From Perlucidibaca sp. (GTDB lineage Bacteria > Pseudomonadota > Gammaproteobacteria > Pseudomonadales > Moraxellaceae): DNA of 64,000 nt. Below are positions 35,801 to 44,738 of the stretch, in pieces. The notes under the pieces were generated by a model that saw only the letters and a program-made list of their open reading frames with translations, was not told the origin of the DNA and made no database searches. Positions within the stretch are counted from its first letter, which is position 1. Every line of letters begins with the position of its first letter. Made by a program: the position numbers and the translations under genes. The DNA lies in assembly GCA_023265995.1 (NCBI GenBank), contig JAHFSA010000006.1, positions 124,001 through 188,000 of the forward strand, read 5' to 3'.

Positions 35801-35982
35801 TGATGCCGCTGGCGCTCAGCCACGGCGCCGGCTCGGGCAGCCAGCATGCCATCGGCACCGGCGTGCTCGGCGGCATGATGACCGCCACCGCGCTCGGCAT
35901 TTTCTTTGTTCCGCTCTTCTTCGTGCTGGTGCGCTCGCGCTTCTCGCCGCGCCCGGCCAGGAAGGACGAGGAGGCTTCGTGA
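32854..35982 (+). CDS. multidrug RND efflux pump (AcrB/MexB family)
   Basis: Inner-membrane HAE1-type proton/drug antiporter of 1042 aa, the normal family length. TM1 begins [17 protein letters not shown], and TM4 carries [12 protein letters not shown] with the two proton-relay aspartates. Two large periplasmic loops are present. The 16-bp gap from the adaptor and the ATGA overlap with the channel gene indicate one tripartite pump. Substrates cannot be predicted from the sequence; solvents or drugs are typical. Confidence 0.95.
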   Translation: MSRFFIDRPIFAWVIAIIIMLAGVLSIRSLPISQYPNIAPPSISITGSYPGASAKTVEDSVTQVIEQKMKGIDGLHYMTSSSDSAGSLNITLSFDSGTNPDTAQVQVQNKLQLAMALLPQEVQRSGLTVAKATRNFLLVVGFVSEDGSMTQFDLGDYVSANVVDPISRVKGVGDTQLFGAQYAMRIWLDPARLLSYKLVPADVTAAIQAQNTQVSSGQLGGAPAIPGQQLNATITAQSRLQTPEQFRNILLRTTGNGASVYLRDVARVELGSENYGTVARFNGRPATGLAIKMATGANALETAELVKQKVGELQKFFPAGMKAVFPYDTTPFVKLSIEEVVKTLTEAIILVFLVMYLFLQNFRATLIPTIAVPVVLLGTFGVLASFGYSINTLTMFAMVLAIGLLVDDAIVVVENVERVMSEEGLSPRDATRKSMQQITGALVGIALVLSAVFVPMAFFGSSTGVIYRQFSITIVSAMVLSVIVALVLTPALCATLLKPLPAGGHYHETGFFGWFNRNFDRGSKRYQGIVGSIIRRGKPWLLVYAVIVAAMAFLFVKLPTSFLPEEDQGFMYTMIQLPAGATQERSLQVLKQVEHHFLVEEKENVEAMFGVVGFSFAGSGQNAGLTFVRFKDWSERSRADQSVQAIAARAKAAFAKIRDGMIFPIVPPAVRELGNAGGFDLQLQDLGGLGHDKLMEARNQMLGMASQDPVLAGVRPNGQEDTPEYRLDIDPQKATALGLSLADINNVLNTAWGGSYVNDFLDKGRVKKVYVQGDAPARMVPEDLDKWHVRNKQGEMVPFSAFASAHWGFSSPRLERYNGQPSLNIQGGAAPGHSSGEAMKAVEALAAKLPAGIGYEWTGVSDQERSAGGQAPLLYAISLLVVFLCLAALYESWSIPFAVMLVVPLGIIGALLATQLRGLTNDVYFQVGLLTTIGLAAKNAILIVEFAKELQEQGRTLVEATLEAVRLRLRPILMTSLAFGLGVMPLALSHGAGSGSQHAIGTGVLGGMMTATALGIFFVPLFFVLVRSRFSPRPARKDEEAS

Positions 35983-37415
35983 TGACCCGTTATCCGCTGA
36001 AAGCCGCCACGCTGGCCACTGCCACCCTGCTCGCGGCCTGCACCATGGCACCGGTCTACCAGCGCCCGGCGGCGCCGGTCGGCAGCGCTTGGCCGACCGC
36101 CACCGCCTCGGGCAGTGAGCAGGCCGGCGAACCGGCAGCACAGCTGGCCTGGCAGCAGTTCATTGCCGATGAGCGTCTGTGCCGGCTGCTGACACTGGCA
36201 CTGGACAACAACCGCGACCTGCGTGTGGCCGCGCTCAACATCGAGAAGGCGCGCGCCGAATACCGCATCCAGGGCGCCGAGCTGTTTCCGGCCATAGGCG
36301 TCAGCGGCAGCAACAGCAATTCCCGCGTGTCGGCCGATCTGTCCGCCACCGGCAGCAGCTACATCAGCCGCAGCGTCAGTGCCAACGTCGGCTTCAGCGC
36401 CTACGAGCTGGACTTCTTCGGCCGCCTGCGCAGCCTCAATGCCAGCGCCCTGGAGTCCTTCCTGGCCACGATCGAAACGCAGCGCACGACGCAGATCAGC
36501 CTGGTTGCCGAGGTTTCTTCGGCCTGGCTGACACTGGCTGCCGATCAGGAGCGGCTCAGGCTGGCACAGGACACCTACAGGAGCCGTCAGGAGTCACATG
36601 AGCTGATCGCCCGTCGCGCCGAACTGGGCGTGGCCTCGCAGCTCGATCTCGCCCAGGCCAGCACGGGAGTGGAGACAGCGCGTGCCGACATGGCCGGCTA
36701 CAGCAGTCAGACGGCCCGTGATCGCAATGCCCTGAGCGTGCTGGTCGGCACGGAAATTCCCGCCGACCTGCTGCCGACCGCCCTGCCGGAGCAGGTGAGC
36801 AGCATTCGCGATCTGCCCGCCGGCATCCCCTCTCAGGTGCTGCAGCAGCGCCCCGACATACTCGCCGCCGAGCATCGCCTGAAGGGCGCCAATGCCAATA
36901 TCGGTGCCGCACGCGCCGCCTTCTTCCCGAACATCTCGCTGACTGCCAGCGTCGGCAGCGCCAGCGATCAGCTGTCCGGGCTGTTCGAATCGGGCACTCG
37001 GGTGTGGGGCTTCGCGCCGCAGGTCAATCTGCCGATCTTCAGTGGCGGCCGCCTGCTCGCCGGCCTGAAGTCGGCCAGGGTCGAGCGCGAGATCGCCACG
37101 GCGCAGTACGAAAAGGCCATTCAGAGCGCATTCAGGGAAGTGGCCGATGCCCTCGCCGATCACGCCACCCTGGATGAGCAGCTGCGTGCTCGCCAGGACC
37201 TGCTGAGCGCCAGCCAGGACAGCTTCCGCCTGTCGGAGGCACGCTTCAGCAAGGGTGTCGACAGCTACCTGACCCTGCTCGATGCCCAGCGCTCGCTCTA
37301 TGGCGCGCAGCAGGCCCTGATTGCCACCAGGCTGTCACGCGAGAACAATCTGATCACGCTCTACAAGGCTCTCGGCGGCGGCGCCTTGCCTGCGCACGGC
37401 GGCTCCGGCAGCTGA
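35982..37415 (+). CDS. outer-membrane channel of the RND pump (OprM/TolC family)
   Basis: Outer-membrane factor lipoprotein of 477 aa (lipobox LLAAC), with two RND_OMF_lp repeats ending in VDSYLTLLDAQRSLYGAQQAL. It would complete the pump encoded upstream. Its ATG overlaps the pump stop by one base (TGATG), which forces coupling. The last 55 bp overlap the 3' end of the convergent AraC gene at 37361. Confidence 0.93.
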   Translation: MTRYPLKAATLATATLLAACTMAPVYQRPAAPVGSAWPTATASGSEQAGEPAAQLAWQQFIADERLCRLLTLALDNNRDLRVAALNIEKARAEYRIQGAELFPAIGVSGSNSNSRVSADLSATGSSYISRSVSANVGFSAYELDFFGRLRSLNASALESFLATIETQRTTQISLVAEVSSAWLTLAADQERLRLAQDTYRSRQESHELIARRAELGVASQLDLAQASTGVETARADMAGYSSQTARDRNALSVLVGTEIPADLLPTALPEQVSSIRDLPAGIPSQVLQQRPDILAAEHRLKGANANIGAARAAFFPNISLTASVGSASDQLSGLFESGTRVWGFAPQVNLPIFSGGRLLAGLKSARVEREIATAQYEKAIQSAFREVADALADHATLDEQLRARQDLLSASQDSFRLSEARFSKGVDSYLTLLDAQRSLYGAQQALIATRLSRENNLITLYKALGGGALPAHGGSGS

Positions 37416-38452
37416 GACCGCAGGTTGCGCCGCACCTGCGCCGGGCGCTGCCCGGTGATACGCGTGAAGGCATGATGAAAGGCGCTGCGACTGCTGTAGC
37501 CCAGGCTGGTGACAATTTCATCGGTGCTGCAACCCCGGGCTATGAGGTCGCAGGCGACATGCGCCTGGACCTGACCGCGCAGCCGGTTGAATGACAGGCC
37601 TTCCTGGTTGAGATGGTGCTGCAGCGTGCGCTGCTTGATGCCCAGCGCCAGGGCGATATCGGGCAACCCCGCCCGCCGCCCGCTCTCGACATGCTCCAGC
37701 AGCACGTCCACCACCCGGCTGGGCTGATGGTCGATGACGCAGTCCTGCTGCAGGATGACATCGAGGATGCGTTGCAGGGCATCCTCCATGCCGGCCGAGT
37801 AATTCGGCGCTTCACGCGCCAGCATGCGGCTGTCGCCGCGCACTGCCAGCCACTCCTCGTCAACCTGCAGCGGCACCTGCCATGCCGACAGCTCGGGATG
37901 GCTCTGGATCAGGGCCGAGGGCAGCCTGACCTCGTGCACGCGCGCACCATCCTGTTCCTGCCCGGGAAAGCGCTGCAACAGATTGATGACGAATCCGGAG
38001 AGGATGAGCTGGTGGCAATGGCGGGCACTTGCGCGGACATGGCTGATACGCAGGCGAGCCAGGCAGCTGCCGTCTTCCATCAGCTCCATTTCTCCCGCGT
38101 AGCCAGGATGCATATGCGGCAGATAGCGAAGCAGATACTCACCGGCTGCGCCCAGGGTCTGCTTGGCGCTGAGCACCGGACCATGCCCCATGACCCTGTC
38201 GAAATCCAGCACCAGCATGGCGACAAACAGTCCCCGGCCCTTGTCTTTCAGGTGCCGTTCCACCGCCAGCAGCAGGCGATCAAGCTGATACAGGGTGAGC
38301 GAAGGTGGCAGCCCCCGGGGCCTGGCGATATCGAGCAGAGCCGCGCGAGCCAGTTCATCAAAGCTGATGTCCTCGGCACGGCAACATTGTTGCACCATGC
38401 TCAACCAGAGCTGTGTCTGCAGTGCGGTCAGGCTTTCAGACATGGTACTCAT
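37361..38452 (-). CDS. AraC-family transcriptional regulator
   Basis: Protein of 363 aa with an N-terminal arabinose-binding-type domain and a C-terminal AraC domain (LPDIALALGIKQRTLQHHL and STDEIVTSLGYSSRSAFHHAFTRITG). It is convergent with the RND operon and overlaps the channel gene by 55 bp, so its stop region is constrained. It is divergent from the 11-mer-repeat gene at 38584, which it may control. Confidence 0.85.
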   Translation of the reverse strand: MSTMSESLTALQTQLWLSMVQQCCRAEDISFDELARAALLDIARPRGLPPSLTLYQLDRLLLAVERHLKDKGRGLFVAMLVLDFDRVMGHGPVLSAKQTLGAAGEYLLRYLPHMHPGYAGEMELMEDGSCLARLRISHVRASARHCHQLILSGFVINLLQRFPGQEQDGARVHEVRLPSALIQSHPELSAWQVPLQVDEEWLAVRGDSRMLAREAPNYSAGMEDALQRILDVILQQDCVIDHQPSRVVDVLLEHVESGRRAGLPDIALALGIKQRTLQHHLNQEGLSFNRLRGQVQAHVACDLIARGCSTDEIVTSLGYSSRSAFHHAFTRITGQRPAQVRRNLRSQLPEPPCAGKAPPPRAL

Positions 38453-38551
38453 TACCTGATTAGTCCATTAGCTCAAATACTAGTAATTAATTGCCTCACA
38501 GGCAAGTCAGTCCGTCCTTCCGGACGCTTCCCACGACAGTCGCCGACTGTG

Positions 38552-38557
38552 TATAAA
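38552..38557 (+). promoter_or_regulatory. -10 of the second 11-mer-repeat gene
   Basis: CTGTGTATAAA (38547-38557) has a near-consensus -10 TATAAA with a TG extension, and it repeats the motif before the paralogue at 29989. It places the transcript start at about 38563, making ATG 38584 rather than the one at 38557 the usable start. Confidence 0.5.
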
Positions 38558-38583
38558 TGGCCTACCGCTACACGGACCCGGAT

Positions 38584-39618
38584 ATGACTGACGACACGCC
38601 TGACACGCCCGACCTGCCCGAGCCCTCGAAGAGCGCCGAAGCACCGGCCCCGCAACGCCGTCGGCGCGTCGAAATCCGTCTCGGTCGTGCCGTCGGACGC
38701 GCCCGCGATGTCGCCGGCAAGGCCGGTCTGGCGGCCCGCGAAGTCGTCGATGTGGCCAGCGAGACCGCCCGGGAAGTGGCCGGCATGGCCAGTGAAACGG
38801 CCAAGGGTGTCGCCGAAATCGCCAACGAGGCCGCCCGCTCGGCCCTGCAGATCGCCTCCGAGGGTGCCCAGGTCGTGGCCCAGCTGGCCGAGGATGGCGC
38901 CAAGGTCGCGGCCCAGATCGCCGGTGACACCGCCAAGGCCGCCGGTCAGATCGCCAAGGAAGTCGCGCTGCAAATGGCCCAGGCCTATCTGCGCAAATCC
39001 ACGCTGACGCTGGCCCTGCCGGAAAGCCTGCTCAACAAGCAGCTGCGCCAGAAGCTGAAGAGCTCTCCAAACATAGACCACATCACCGTTTTCTGCGGCG
39101 ACGACCGTCTCACCGCTGCTGTTGACGGTCATCACAACCGTCTGGTGTACACGGTGGAGCTGGAATTTGACGTGCTCGAGTGCAAGATCTCGCGTGACGA
39201 GCAGTATCTGCGCGTGCGCCAGGTCGGCGAGGACCTCGATGCCCAGTTCCGTCAGACCAACATCGTCACCAACTGGGCCACGCGCCAGGTCGGACGCGGC
39301 GCTTTCTATGTCGCCAACCGGCTGCCGACGCGCTCGCCGGTGAACCAGATGCTGCAGAGCCTGCCCGGCGTGCGCCACGAGGGTCCGCGCCTGTGGCGCA
39401 TCGATCTGCAGAAGACCGCGCTGGTCGATTTCCTCAACAACCGCTCATGGATGGTCGAGAAGCTGCTCAGCCTCAGCGACCTCTCGGTGCTGCCCGGCCT
39501 GACCACCCTCAAGGACAGTCAGGAGCTGCTGCTGCAGCTGGTCAACCAGTTCGAGATCCGCGACCTGCGCGTGCGTCCGGGTCGCCTGGAAGTGCTGGTC
39601 GGCATCAACCCCGGCTGA
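38584..39618 (+). CDS. unknown protein with 11-residue helical repeats, paralogue B
   Basis: Protein of 344 aa. An acidic/proline-rich start and an RRRR patch precede nine consecutive 11-residue repeats (residues 40-138; for example AREVVDVASET, AREVAGMASET, AKGVAEIANEA). They occupy 38701-38997 as 33-bp units. The C-terminal domain (DHITVFCGDDRLTAAVDGH, WRIDLQKTALVDFLNNRSWM) matches that of the product at 29989. The paralogues differ mainly in repeat number (nine versus five). No family known to me; a membrane- or lipid-surface-coating or desiccation-type role is inferred from the repeats. Confidence 0.72.
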   Translation: MTDDTPDTPDLPEPSKSAEAPAPQRRRRVEIRLGRAVGRARDVAGKAGLAAREVVDVASETAREVAGMASETAKGVAEIANEAARSALQIASEGAQVVAQLAEDGAKVAAQIAGDTAKAAGQIAKEVALQMAQAYLRKSTLTLALPESLLNKQLRQKLKSSPNIDHITVFCGDDRLTAAVDGHHNRLVYTVELEFDVLECKISRDEQYLRVRQVGEDLDAQFRQTNIVTNWATRQVGRGAFYVANRLPTRSPVNQMLQSLPGVRHEGPRLWRIDLQKTALVDFLNNRSWMVEKLLSLSDLSVLPGLTTLKDSQELLLQLVNQFEIRDLRVRPGRLEVLVGINPG

Positions 39619-39641
39619 TGCCTGTCGCTGTGCTGCAGAAA

Positions 39642-39671
39642 TGAAAAGGGCTGCCTAGGCAGCCCTTTTCA
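39642..39671. terminator. bidirectional terminator
   Basis: TGAAAAGGGCTGCC-TAGGCAGCCCTTTTCA is a near-perfect palindrome with A and T runs on both sides. It serves the 11-mer-repeat gene on the plus strand and the SRPBCC gene on the minus strand. Confidence 0.9.
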
Positions 39672-39686
39672 TGACCCGGGTAACTA

Positions 39687-40118
39687 TCAGATGCCGTCCT
39701 TCGCCAGCTTCTTCAGACCCGAGCGGATCGAGCCTTCGAGGGCTTTCTTGACCACCCAGGCAGCACCCGGCAGCGCCGCGCCGAGGTCGATGGTGTAGTG
39801 CAGGCGCGAGCCGCCCTCGTAAGGGTAGAACTTCATCACGCCGTAGTGATCGTTGATCGGCCAGCCACCCTTGGTGATGGTGTATTCGATGAGCTGGTTG
39901 GGCTCGGCCTTGGTCACCGTCTCTTCCAGGGCGAGACCGGGCGCCATGATGATCTTGCGCACCGAGCCGACGCCGTTGACGCTGCCCTGGCCATCACGCA
40001 CACGCTTGATTTTCGCCGGGAAGATGGCACCGAGATTTTCATGCTCGCTGAGGAAAGCATAGAGCTTCTCGACCGAGAACGGGAAAGCCTGAACCACTTC
40101 GATACGCTGTTGAGCCAT
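39687..40118 (-). CDS. SRPBCC (START-like) family protein
   Basis: Soluble protein of 143 aa with the helix-grip fold of polyketide-cyclase/START proteins: an initial IEVVQAFPFSVEKLYAFLSEHENLGAIFPAKI, central strands and a long C-terminal helix. Such proteins bind hydrophobic ligands in a cavity. It is a monocistronic gene between the terminator at 39642 and the hydrolase gene at 40206. Ligand unknown. Confidence 0.82.
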   Translation of the reverse strand: MAQQRIEVVQAFPFSVEKLYAFLSEHENLGAIFPAKIKRVRDGQGSVNGVGSVRKIIMAPGLALEETVTKAEPNQLIEYTITKGGWPINDHYGVMKFYPYEGGSRLHYTIDLGAALPGAAWVVKKALEGSIRSGLKKLAKDGI

Positions 40119-40205
40119 GACACCCTCTTCTGAAAATATGCGCAGTCAGATTGCGCAGACACCCGATAGTAGCCATAACCGGCAAAACCGACAAGCCATC
40201 TTGTC

Positions 40206-41159
40206 TCAGGTCAGCACATGCCGGTCCAGCGCCGCCATGACGCGCTCGCGCATGTCCTCGCGCTCGTTGGCGAGATGATGCGAGGCCCCCGGCAGCTCGA
40301 TCAGACTTTCCAGGAAGCTGTGGCGGCGCACGAAATCGACGTTGTAGCGCCAGTCCACCGTGACGTCCTCCAGGCCCTGCACCACGGTCAGCGGAAAACG
40401 GCAGGCCGGCAGCGTCTGCAGGCGGGCCTCCCAGCGGATGGCGCTGTCGACCCAGCGCATGGGCAGCTCGCGCGCCTGCAAGGGGTCGCGATGCCAGACC
40501 AGGTCAATGAAGTCGTCATCACTGCTGCTGCGCCGGAAATGCCGTGGAATGACGCGGCGGAAACGCCCCATGAGCTGATAGCTGAGCTTGACCTTGCGCC
40601 ACTGCGCGATGCGCACCAGCGGCGCCCAGAGCTGGATGCGCTGGAACTGCGGGCGCCGGCCCTCGGCCAGCGACGACAGCACGTGATCGAGCAGGATGCC
40701 ACCGCCGGTGCTCTGCCCGACCGCGACCCAGGGGCCGGGCAGTTGCGGCTTGAGCAGAGTCAGGACATCGCGCAGCACTTCCTGGTAATGCGAGAAATCC
40801 TCGATGTCGCCAATGGCACCGGACGACAGGCCATGTCCGGGCAGGTCGTAGGCCAGCACGGCGTAGCCGCGTTGCAGACCGCGCCGTATGGCGTGCACGA
40901 ACAGGCCGACATGATCGAAATAGCCATGCAGCACCAGCAAGGTGCCGCGCGGTGGTCGTGCCGGCAGGAAGACATGGGTGGCGATGTCGTAGCCATAGGC
41001 TTCGACATGACCGAAGTAGTGCTGCATGCCCTCTTGCGAGAACGCATCCAGCCCGTAGAAGCGGCAATAGTCGGCGAGCACGCCGCGCACAGGCGCACGC
41101 ACGGCGAGGTCCAGCGCCGGCATGGCGCGGCGCGCCTGATCAACGGAGAAAGCAGTCAA
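40206..41159 (-). CDS. alpha/beta hydrolase, lysophospholipase/monoacylglycerol-lipase-like
   Basis: Protein of 317 aa with the serine hydrolase fold: LVLHGYFDHVGLF (oxyanion strand), YDLPGHGLSSG, nucleophile VGQSTGG, and late DVTVDWRYN and GASHHLANE supplying Asp and His. The pattern is that of PldB/MGLL-type hydrolases acting on lysophospholipids or monoglycerides. It lies just upstream of the SRPBCC gene, same strand. Confidence 0.85.
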   Translation of the reverse strand: MTAFSVDQARRAMPALDLAVRAPVRGVLADYCRFYGLDAFSQEGMQHYFGHVEAYGYDIATHVFLPARPPRGTLLVLHGYFDHVGLFVHAIRRGLQRGYAVLAYDLPGHGLSSGAIGDIEDFSHYQEVLRDVLTLLKPQLPGPWVAVGQSTGGGILLDHVLSSLAEGRRPQFQRIQLWAPLVRIAQWRKVKLSYQLMGRFRRVIPRHFRRSSSDDDFIDLVWHRDPLQARELPMRWVDSAIRWEARLQTLPACRFPLTVVQGLEDVTVDWRYNVDFVRRHSFLESLIELPGASHHLANEREDMRERVMAALDRHVLT

Positions 41160-41223
41160 CGTCCTGTCCTGGCAAACCGGGAATGGTCCGAGCTTACCGG
41201 GGAATCACGAAAGCTGCATGCCT

Positions 41224-41256
41224 GAAAAGACAAAGGCCGCATCCGGAGATGCGGCC
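41224..41256 (-). terminator. terminator of the tkt-epd-pgk-fba operon
   Basis: On the minus strand GGCCGCATC-TCCG-GATGCGGCC is followed by TTTGTCTTTTC. It lies 28 bp after the fba stop. Confidence 0.85.
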
Positions 41257-41283
41257 CTGGCCGGGACGAAGCGCCGGGACGGC

Positions 41284-42348
41284 TTACTGCACCTGCTGGC
41301 GGAGCTCGCCGCGGATGTAGCGCTCGGTCATGGCATCGAGCGACAGCGAACGGATCTTGCTGGCCTGGCCGGCGCAGTTGAAGGCTTCGTAGCGATCGAC
41401 GCAGACATCACGCATGGCCACGATGGTGTCCTTGAAGAACTTGCGCGGATCGAATTCCGACGGGTTCTGCGCCATGTGGCGGCGGATGGCGCCGGTGGAG
41501 GCCAGACGCAGGTCGGTGTCGATGTTGACCTTGCGCACGCCGTGCTTGATGGCCTCGACGATCTGCTCGACCGGCACGCCGTAGGTTTCCTTGATGTCGC
41601 CACCGTACTGATTGATGATCGCCAGCCAGTCCTGCGGCACGCTCGACGAACCGTGCATGACCAGATGGGTGTTCGGGATGCGCTGGTGGATTTCCTTGAT
41701 GCGATCGATCGCCAGGATGTCACCGGTGGGCGGACGCGTGAACTTGTAGGCGCCATGCGAGGTGCCGATGGCGATGGCGAGGGCGTCAACGCCGGTGTCC
41801 TGGACGAAGCGCGCGGCCTCTTCCGGATCGGTCAGCAGCTGCGAGTGGTCGAGCACGCCTTCGGCGCCAACACCATCCTCTTCACCGGCCATGCCGGTTT
41901 CCAGCGAACCCAAGCAGCCGATCTCGCCTTCCACCGAGACGCCGCAGGCATGCGCCATTTCGACGACGCGGCGGGTGACGCCGACGTTGTATTCGTAGCT
42001 GGTCGGGGTCTTGCCATCTTCACCCAGCGAACCATCCATCATGACCGAGCTGAAGCCGAGCTGGATGGAGCGCTGGCAGATCGCCGGCGAGGTGCCGTGG
42101 TCCTGGTGCATGACCACCGGGATCTGCGGGAACTCTTCGATGGCGGCCAGGATGAGGTGGCGCAGGAACGGCGCGCCGGCGTATTTGCGGGCACCGGCCG
42201 AGGCCTGCACGATCACCGGGGAATCGGTCTTGGCGGCCGCTTCCATGATGGCGCGCATCTGCTCGAGGTTGTTGACGTTGAAGGCCGGCACGCCGTAGCT
42301 GTGTTCGGCGGCGTGATCGAGCAGCTGACGCAGGCTGATGAGAGCCAT
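41284..42348 (-). CDS. fba: class II fructose-bisphosphate aldolase
   Basis: Zinc-dependent aldolase of 354 aa interconverting fructose-1,6-bisphosphate with glyceraldehyde-3-phosphate and dihydroxyacetone phosphate. Visible motifs are [14 protein letters not shown] (start), [10 protein letters not shown] (metal ligands), [14 protein letters not shown] and NIDTDLRLA. Length and sequence fit the Calvin-subtype class IIB. It is the last gene of the transketolase operon, 91 bp after pgk. Confidence 0.95.
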   Translation of the reverse strand: MALISLRQLLDHAAEHSYGVPAFNVNNLEQMRAIMEAAAKTDSPVIVQASAGARKYAGAPFLRHLILAAIEEFPQIPVVMHQDHGTSPAICQRSIQLGFSSVMMDGSLGEDGKTPTSYEYNVGVTRRVVEMAHACGVSVEGEIGCLGSLETGMAGEEDGVGAEGVLDHSQLLTDPEEAARFVQDTGVDALAIAIGTSHGAYKFTRPPTGDILAIDRIKEIHQRIPNTHLVMHGSSSVPQDWLAIINQYGGDIKETYGVPVEQIVEAIKHGVRKVNIDTDLRLASTGAIRRHMAQNPSEFDPRKFFKDTIVAMRDVCVDRYEAFNCAGQASKIRSLSLDAMTERYIRGELRQQVQ

Positions 42349-42361
42349 GTTTTTCTCCTGA

Positions 42362-42418
42362 GGGCCGCAGCGTGCGGCCCGCTATGCTGAATTCTGCCGG
42401 CCCCGCCATGCGGGGCCG
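42362..42418 (-). other. paired stem-loops between pgk and fba
   Basis: Two strong hairpins, GGGCCGCA-GCG-TGCGGCCC (42362-42380) and CGGCCCCGC-CAT-GCGGGGCCG (42398-42418), fill the gap. Neither has a T run on the minus strand, so they are more likely mRNA-stability or processing elements separating the pgk and fba messages than terminators. Confidence 0.5.
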
Positions 42419-42439
42419 ATGGTACTTGCTGCCTGCGGC

Positions 42440-43633
42440 TTACTGCTTGCCTGCGGCGGCTTCGAGCGCTGCCACGGCCGGCAGCACCTTGCCCTCGACG
42501 AACTCGAGGAAGGCACCGCCGCCGGTGGAAATGTAGGACACCTGGTCGGCGACGCCGTACTTGTCGATGGCCGCCAAGGTATCACCGCCACCGGCGATGG
42601 AGAAGGCGCTCGACTCGGCGATGGCCTTGCTCAGGGCTTCGGTGCCGGCACCGAAGGCATCGACCTCGAAAACGCCGACAGGGCCGTTCCAGAGGATGGT
42701 CCTGGCGGCCTTGAGCAGACCGGCGAACTGCGCAGCGGTATCCGGGCCGACATCGAGAATCATGTCGTTCGGGCCGACATCGGCGACGGCCTTGACCACC
42801 GGTGTGGCGGCCTGCACGAAAGCGAAGAAGTCCTCGATCGGGCCGGTCACTTCAGCCACCACAACGTCCGTCGGCAGCGGCACGCTGACCTTGGCGGCGA
42901 TGGCTTTCGCCGTGTCGATGAGATCGTGCTCGCAGAGCGACTTGCCGACCGGGTAGCCGGCAGCGGCGAGGAAGGTGTTGGCGATGCCGCCACCGACGAT
43001 GAGCTGGTCACAGAGGGTGCTCAGCGAGGTCAGCACGTCGAGTTTGGTCGACACCTTGGAGCCGGCGACGATGGCGGCCATCGGGCGCTCCGGCTTGTCC
43101 AGGGCCTTGCCCAGGGCCTCCAGTTCGGCGGCCAGCAACGGGCCGGCGGCAGCGACCTTGGCGAACTGCGCGACACCATGGGTCGAGCCTTCGGCGCGGT
43201 GGGCGGTACCGAAGGCGTCCATCACGAAGACATCGCAGAGCGCCGCGTACTTGCGCGTCAGCTCGTCGAGGTTCTTCTTCTCGCCCTTGTTGAAGCGCAC
43301 GTTCTCCAGCAGCACGACCTGGCCCGGCTCGACAGCGACACCATCGAGGTAATCGGCAACCAGCGGCACGTTCTGGCCAAGCTTGGCGGACAGCCATTCG
43401 GCCACCGGCTTCAGCGAGTTCTCCTCGCTGTATTCACCTTCGACAGGACGGCCGAGGTGCGAGCAGACCAGCACGGCGGCACCCTTTTCCAGGGCCAGCC
43501 TGATGGTCGGCAGCGACGCCACGAGGCGGGCATCGGAACGGATGACACCGTTCTTGACCGGCACGTTGAGGTCTTCACGGATCAGCACGCGCTTGCCGCG
43601 CAGATCGAGGTCGGTCATCTTGAGGACGGTCAT
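42440..43633 (-). CDS. pgk: phosphoglycerate kinase
   Basis: Glycolytic/gluconeogenic kinase of 397 aa transferring phosphate from 1,3-bisphosphoglycerate to ADP. The signature [15 protein letters not shown], the substrate arginine motif [15 protein letters not shown], and the C-terminal [13 protein letters not shown] (nucleotide loop) are all present. ATG 43633 has GAGCAAG upstream; a frame 6 codons longer exists but is unlikely. Confidence 0.97.
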   Translation of the reverse strand: MTVLKMTDLDLRGKRVLIREDLNVPVKNGVIRSDARLVASLPTIRLALEKGAAVLVCSHLGRPVEGEYSEENSLKPVAEWLSAKLGQNVPLVADYLDGVAVEPGQVVLLENVRFNKGEKKNLDELTRKYAALCDVFVMDAFGTAHRAEGSTHGVAQFAKVAAAGPLLAAELEALGKALDKPERPMAAIVAGSKVSTKLDVLTSLSTLCDQLIVGGGIANTFLAAAGYPVGKSLCEHDLIDTAKAIAAKVSVPLPTDVVVAEVTGPIEDFFAFVQAATPVVKAVADVGPNDMILDVGPDTAAQFAGLLKAARTILWNGPVGVFEVDAFGAGTEALSKAIAESSAFSIAGGGDTLAAIDKYGVADQVSYISTGGGAFLEFVEGKVLPAVAALEAAAGKQ

Positions 43634-43693
43634 GGTCTTGCTCCTGTGCAATGTTCGTGTTCAGCCGCCCTGCCCGCTGGCAGGACGACGGCA

Positions 43694-44710
43694 TCAATCT
43701 CTTTCAAGGCTCGCGACCGCCACGCAAAGATCCAGCAGGCGGTTGGCATAGCCCCATTCGTTGTCATACCAGGCGAAGACACGGGCCTGGCTGCCGACCA
43801 CTTCGGTCTGGGTCAGATCGAGGATCAGCGACTCGCTGCGATGGTTGAAGTCGGCGGAGACCAGCGGCTCGTCGTTGACGGCCATCCAGCCCTGCCCGCT
43901 GCCGGCGGCATATTCACGCAGGCCGGCATGGAGCGCGTCCAGCGTCAGCGGACGACTCATCTGCACGGACAGATCAATGGCCGCGACGTTGATGGTCGGC
44001 ACGCGCAGCGAGTAGCCACCCAGGCGATCGGCCAGCGCCGGAAATATCTTGCGTGCCACACCGAGCGCGCTCGACGTGGTCGGGATCATGTTCTGCGCAC
44101 CGGCACGGCCACGACGCGGATCGCGATGGACGTGATCGAGCAGGACCTGATCGGAGGTATAGGCATGGATCTCGGTCATCAGCGCCGACTCGATGCCGCT
44201 CAGGCGCTCGAAGGCCTGCAGCAGCGGACAGAGCGCATGCGAGGTGCAGCTGGCGGCCGAGATGACGCGATGCTCGCGACGCAGGTCGCCGTGATTGACG
44301 CCATGGACGACGATGGCATCGGCGGTGTCGAACGGCGCCGCACCGATGATGACGCGACCAGCGCCGGCATCGAGGTGACGCGCGGCCTGGGCATGGGCAC
44401 GGAACTGGCCGGTGCACTCGAGCACGACATCGACGACGAGATGGCGCCAGGGCAGCTTCTCGGGGTGCGGCTCGCTGTAGAGCGCGATGCGCTGGCTACC
44501 GACGCGCAGGACGTTGTCTTCCAGCACCACCTCGCCGGGAAAGCGGCCATGGGTGGTGTCGTAGCGCAGCAGATGCAGCAGTGCCTCGGGCTGGCCGATG
44601 TCGTTGATGGCGACGATCTGCAGCGGATGACGCTCACCCGCCTCGATCAGCGCGCGCAGCACATGGCGGCCTATGCGGCCGAAACCATTGATGGCAACGC
44701 GCAGTGTCAC
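43694..44710 (-). CDS. epd: erythrose-4-phosphate / glyceraldehyde-3-phosphate dehydrogenase family
   Basis: NAD-dependent dehydrogenase of 338 aa with INGFGRIGR (NAD binding), LLRYDTTHGRF, RVPTINVAAIDLSV and the C-terminal AWYDNEWGYANRLLD. Position between tkt and pgk and several segments favour D-erythrose-4-phosphate dehydrogenase (vitamin B6 route). The active site reads SCTSHALC: catalytic C155 and T156 stay, but the usual TN after SCT is SH. H182 (EIHAYTSDQ) is present. Whether it acts as Epd, Gap or both cannot be settled from the sequence. Confidence 0.85.
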   Translation of the reverse strand: MTLRVAINGFGRIGRHVLRALIEAGERHPLQIVAINDIGQPEALLHLLRYDTTHGRFPGEVVLEDNVLRVGSQRIALYSEPHPEKLPWRHLVVDVVLECTGQFRAHAQAARHLDAGAGRVIIGAAPFDTADAIVVHGVNHGDLRREHRVISAASCTSHALCPLLQAFERLSGIESALMTEIHAYTSDQVLLDHVHRDPRRGRAGAQNMIPTTSSALGVARKIFPALADRLGGYSLRVPTINVAAIDLSVQMSRPLTLDALHAGLREYAAGSGQGWMAVNDEPLVSADFNHRSESLILDLTQTEVVGSQARVFAWYDNEWGYANRLLDLCVAVASLERD

Positions 44711-44738
44711 GCCGTCAGCTCCAGCGGCCGGGGCCGGC

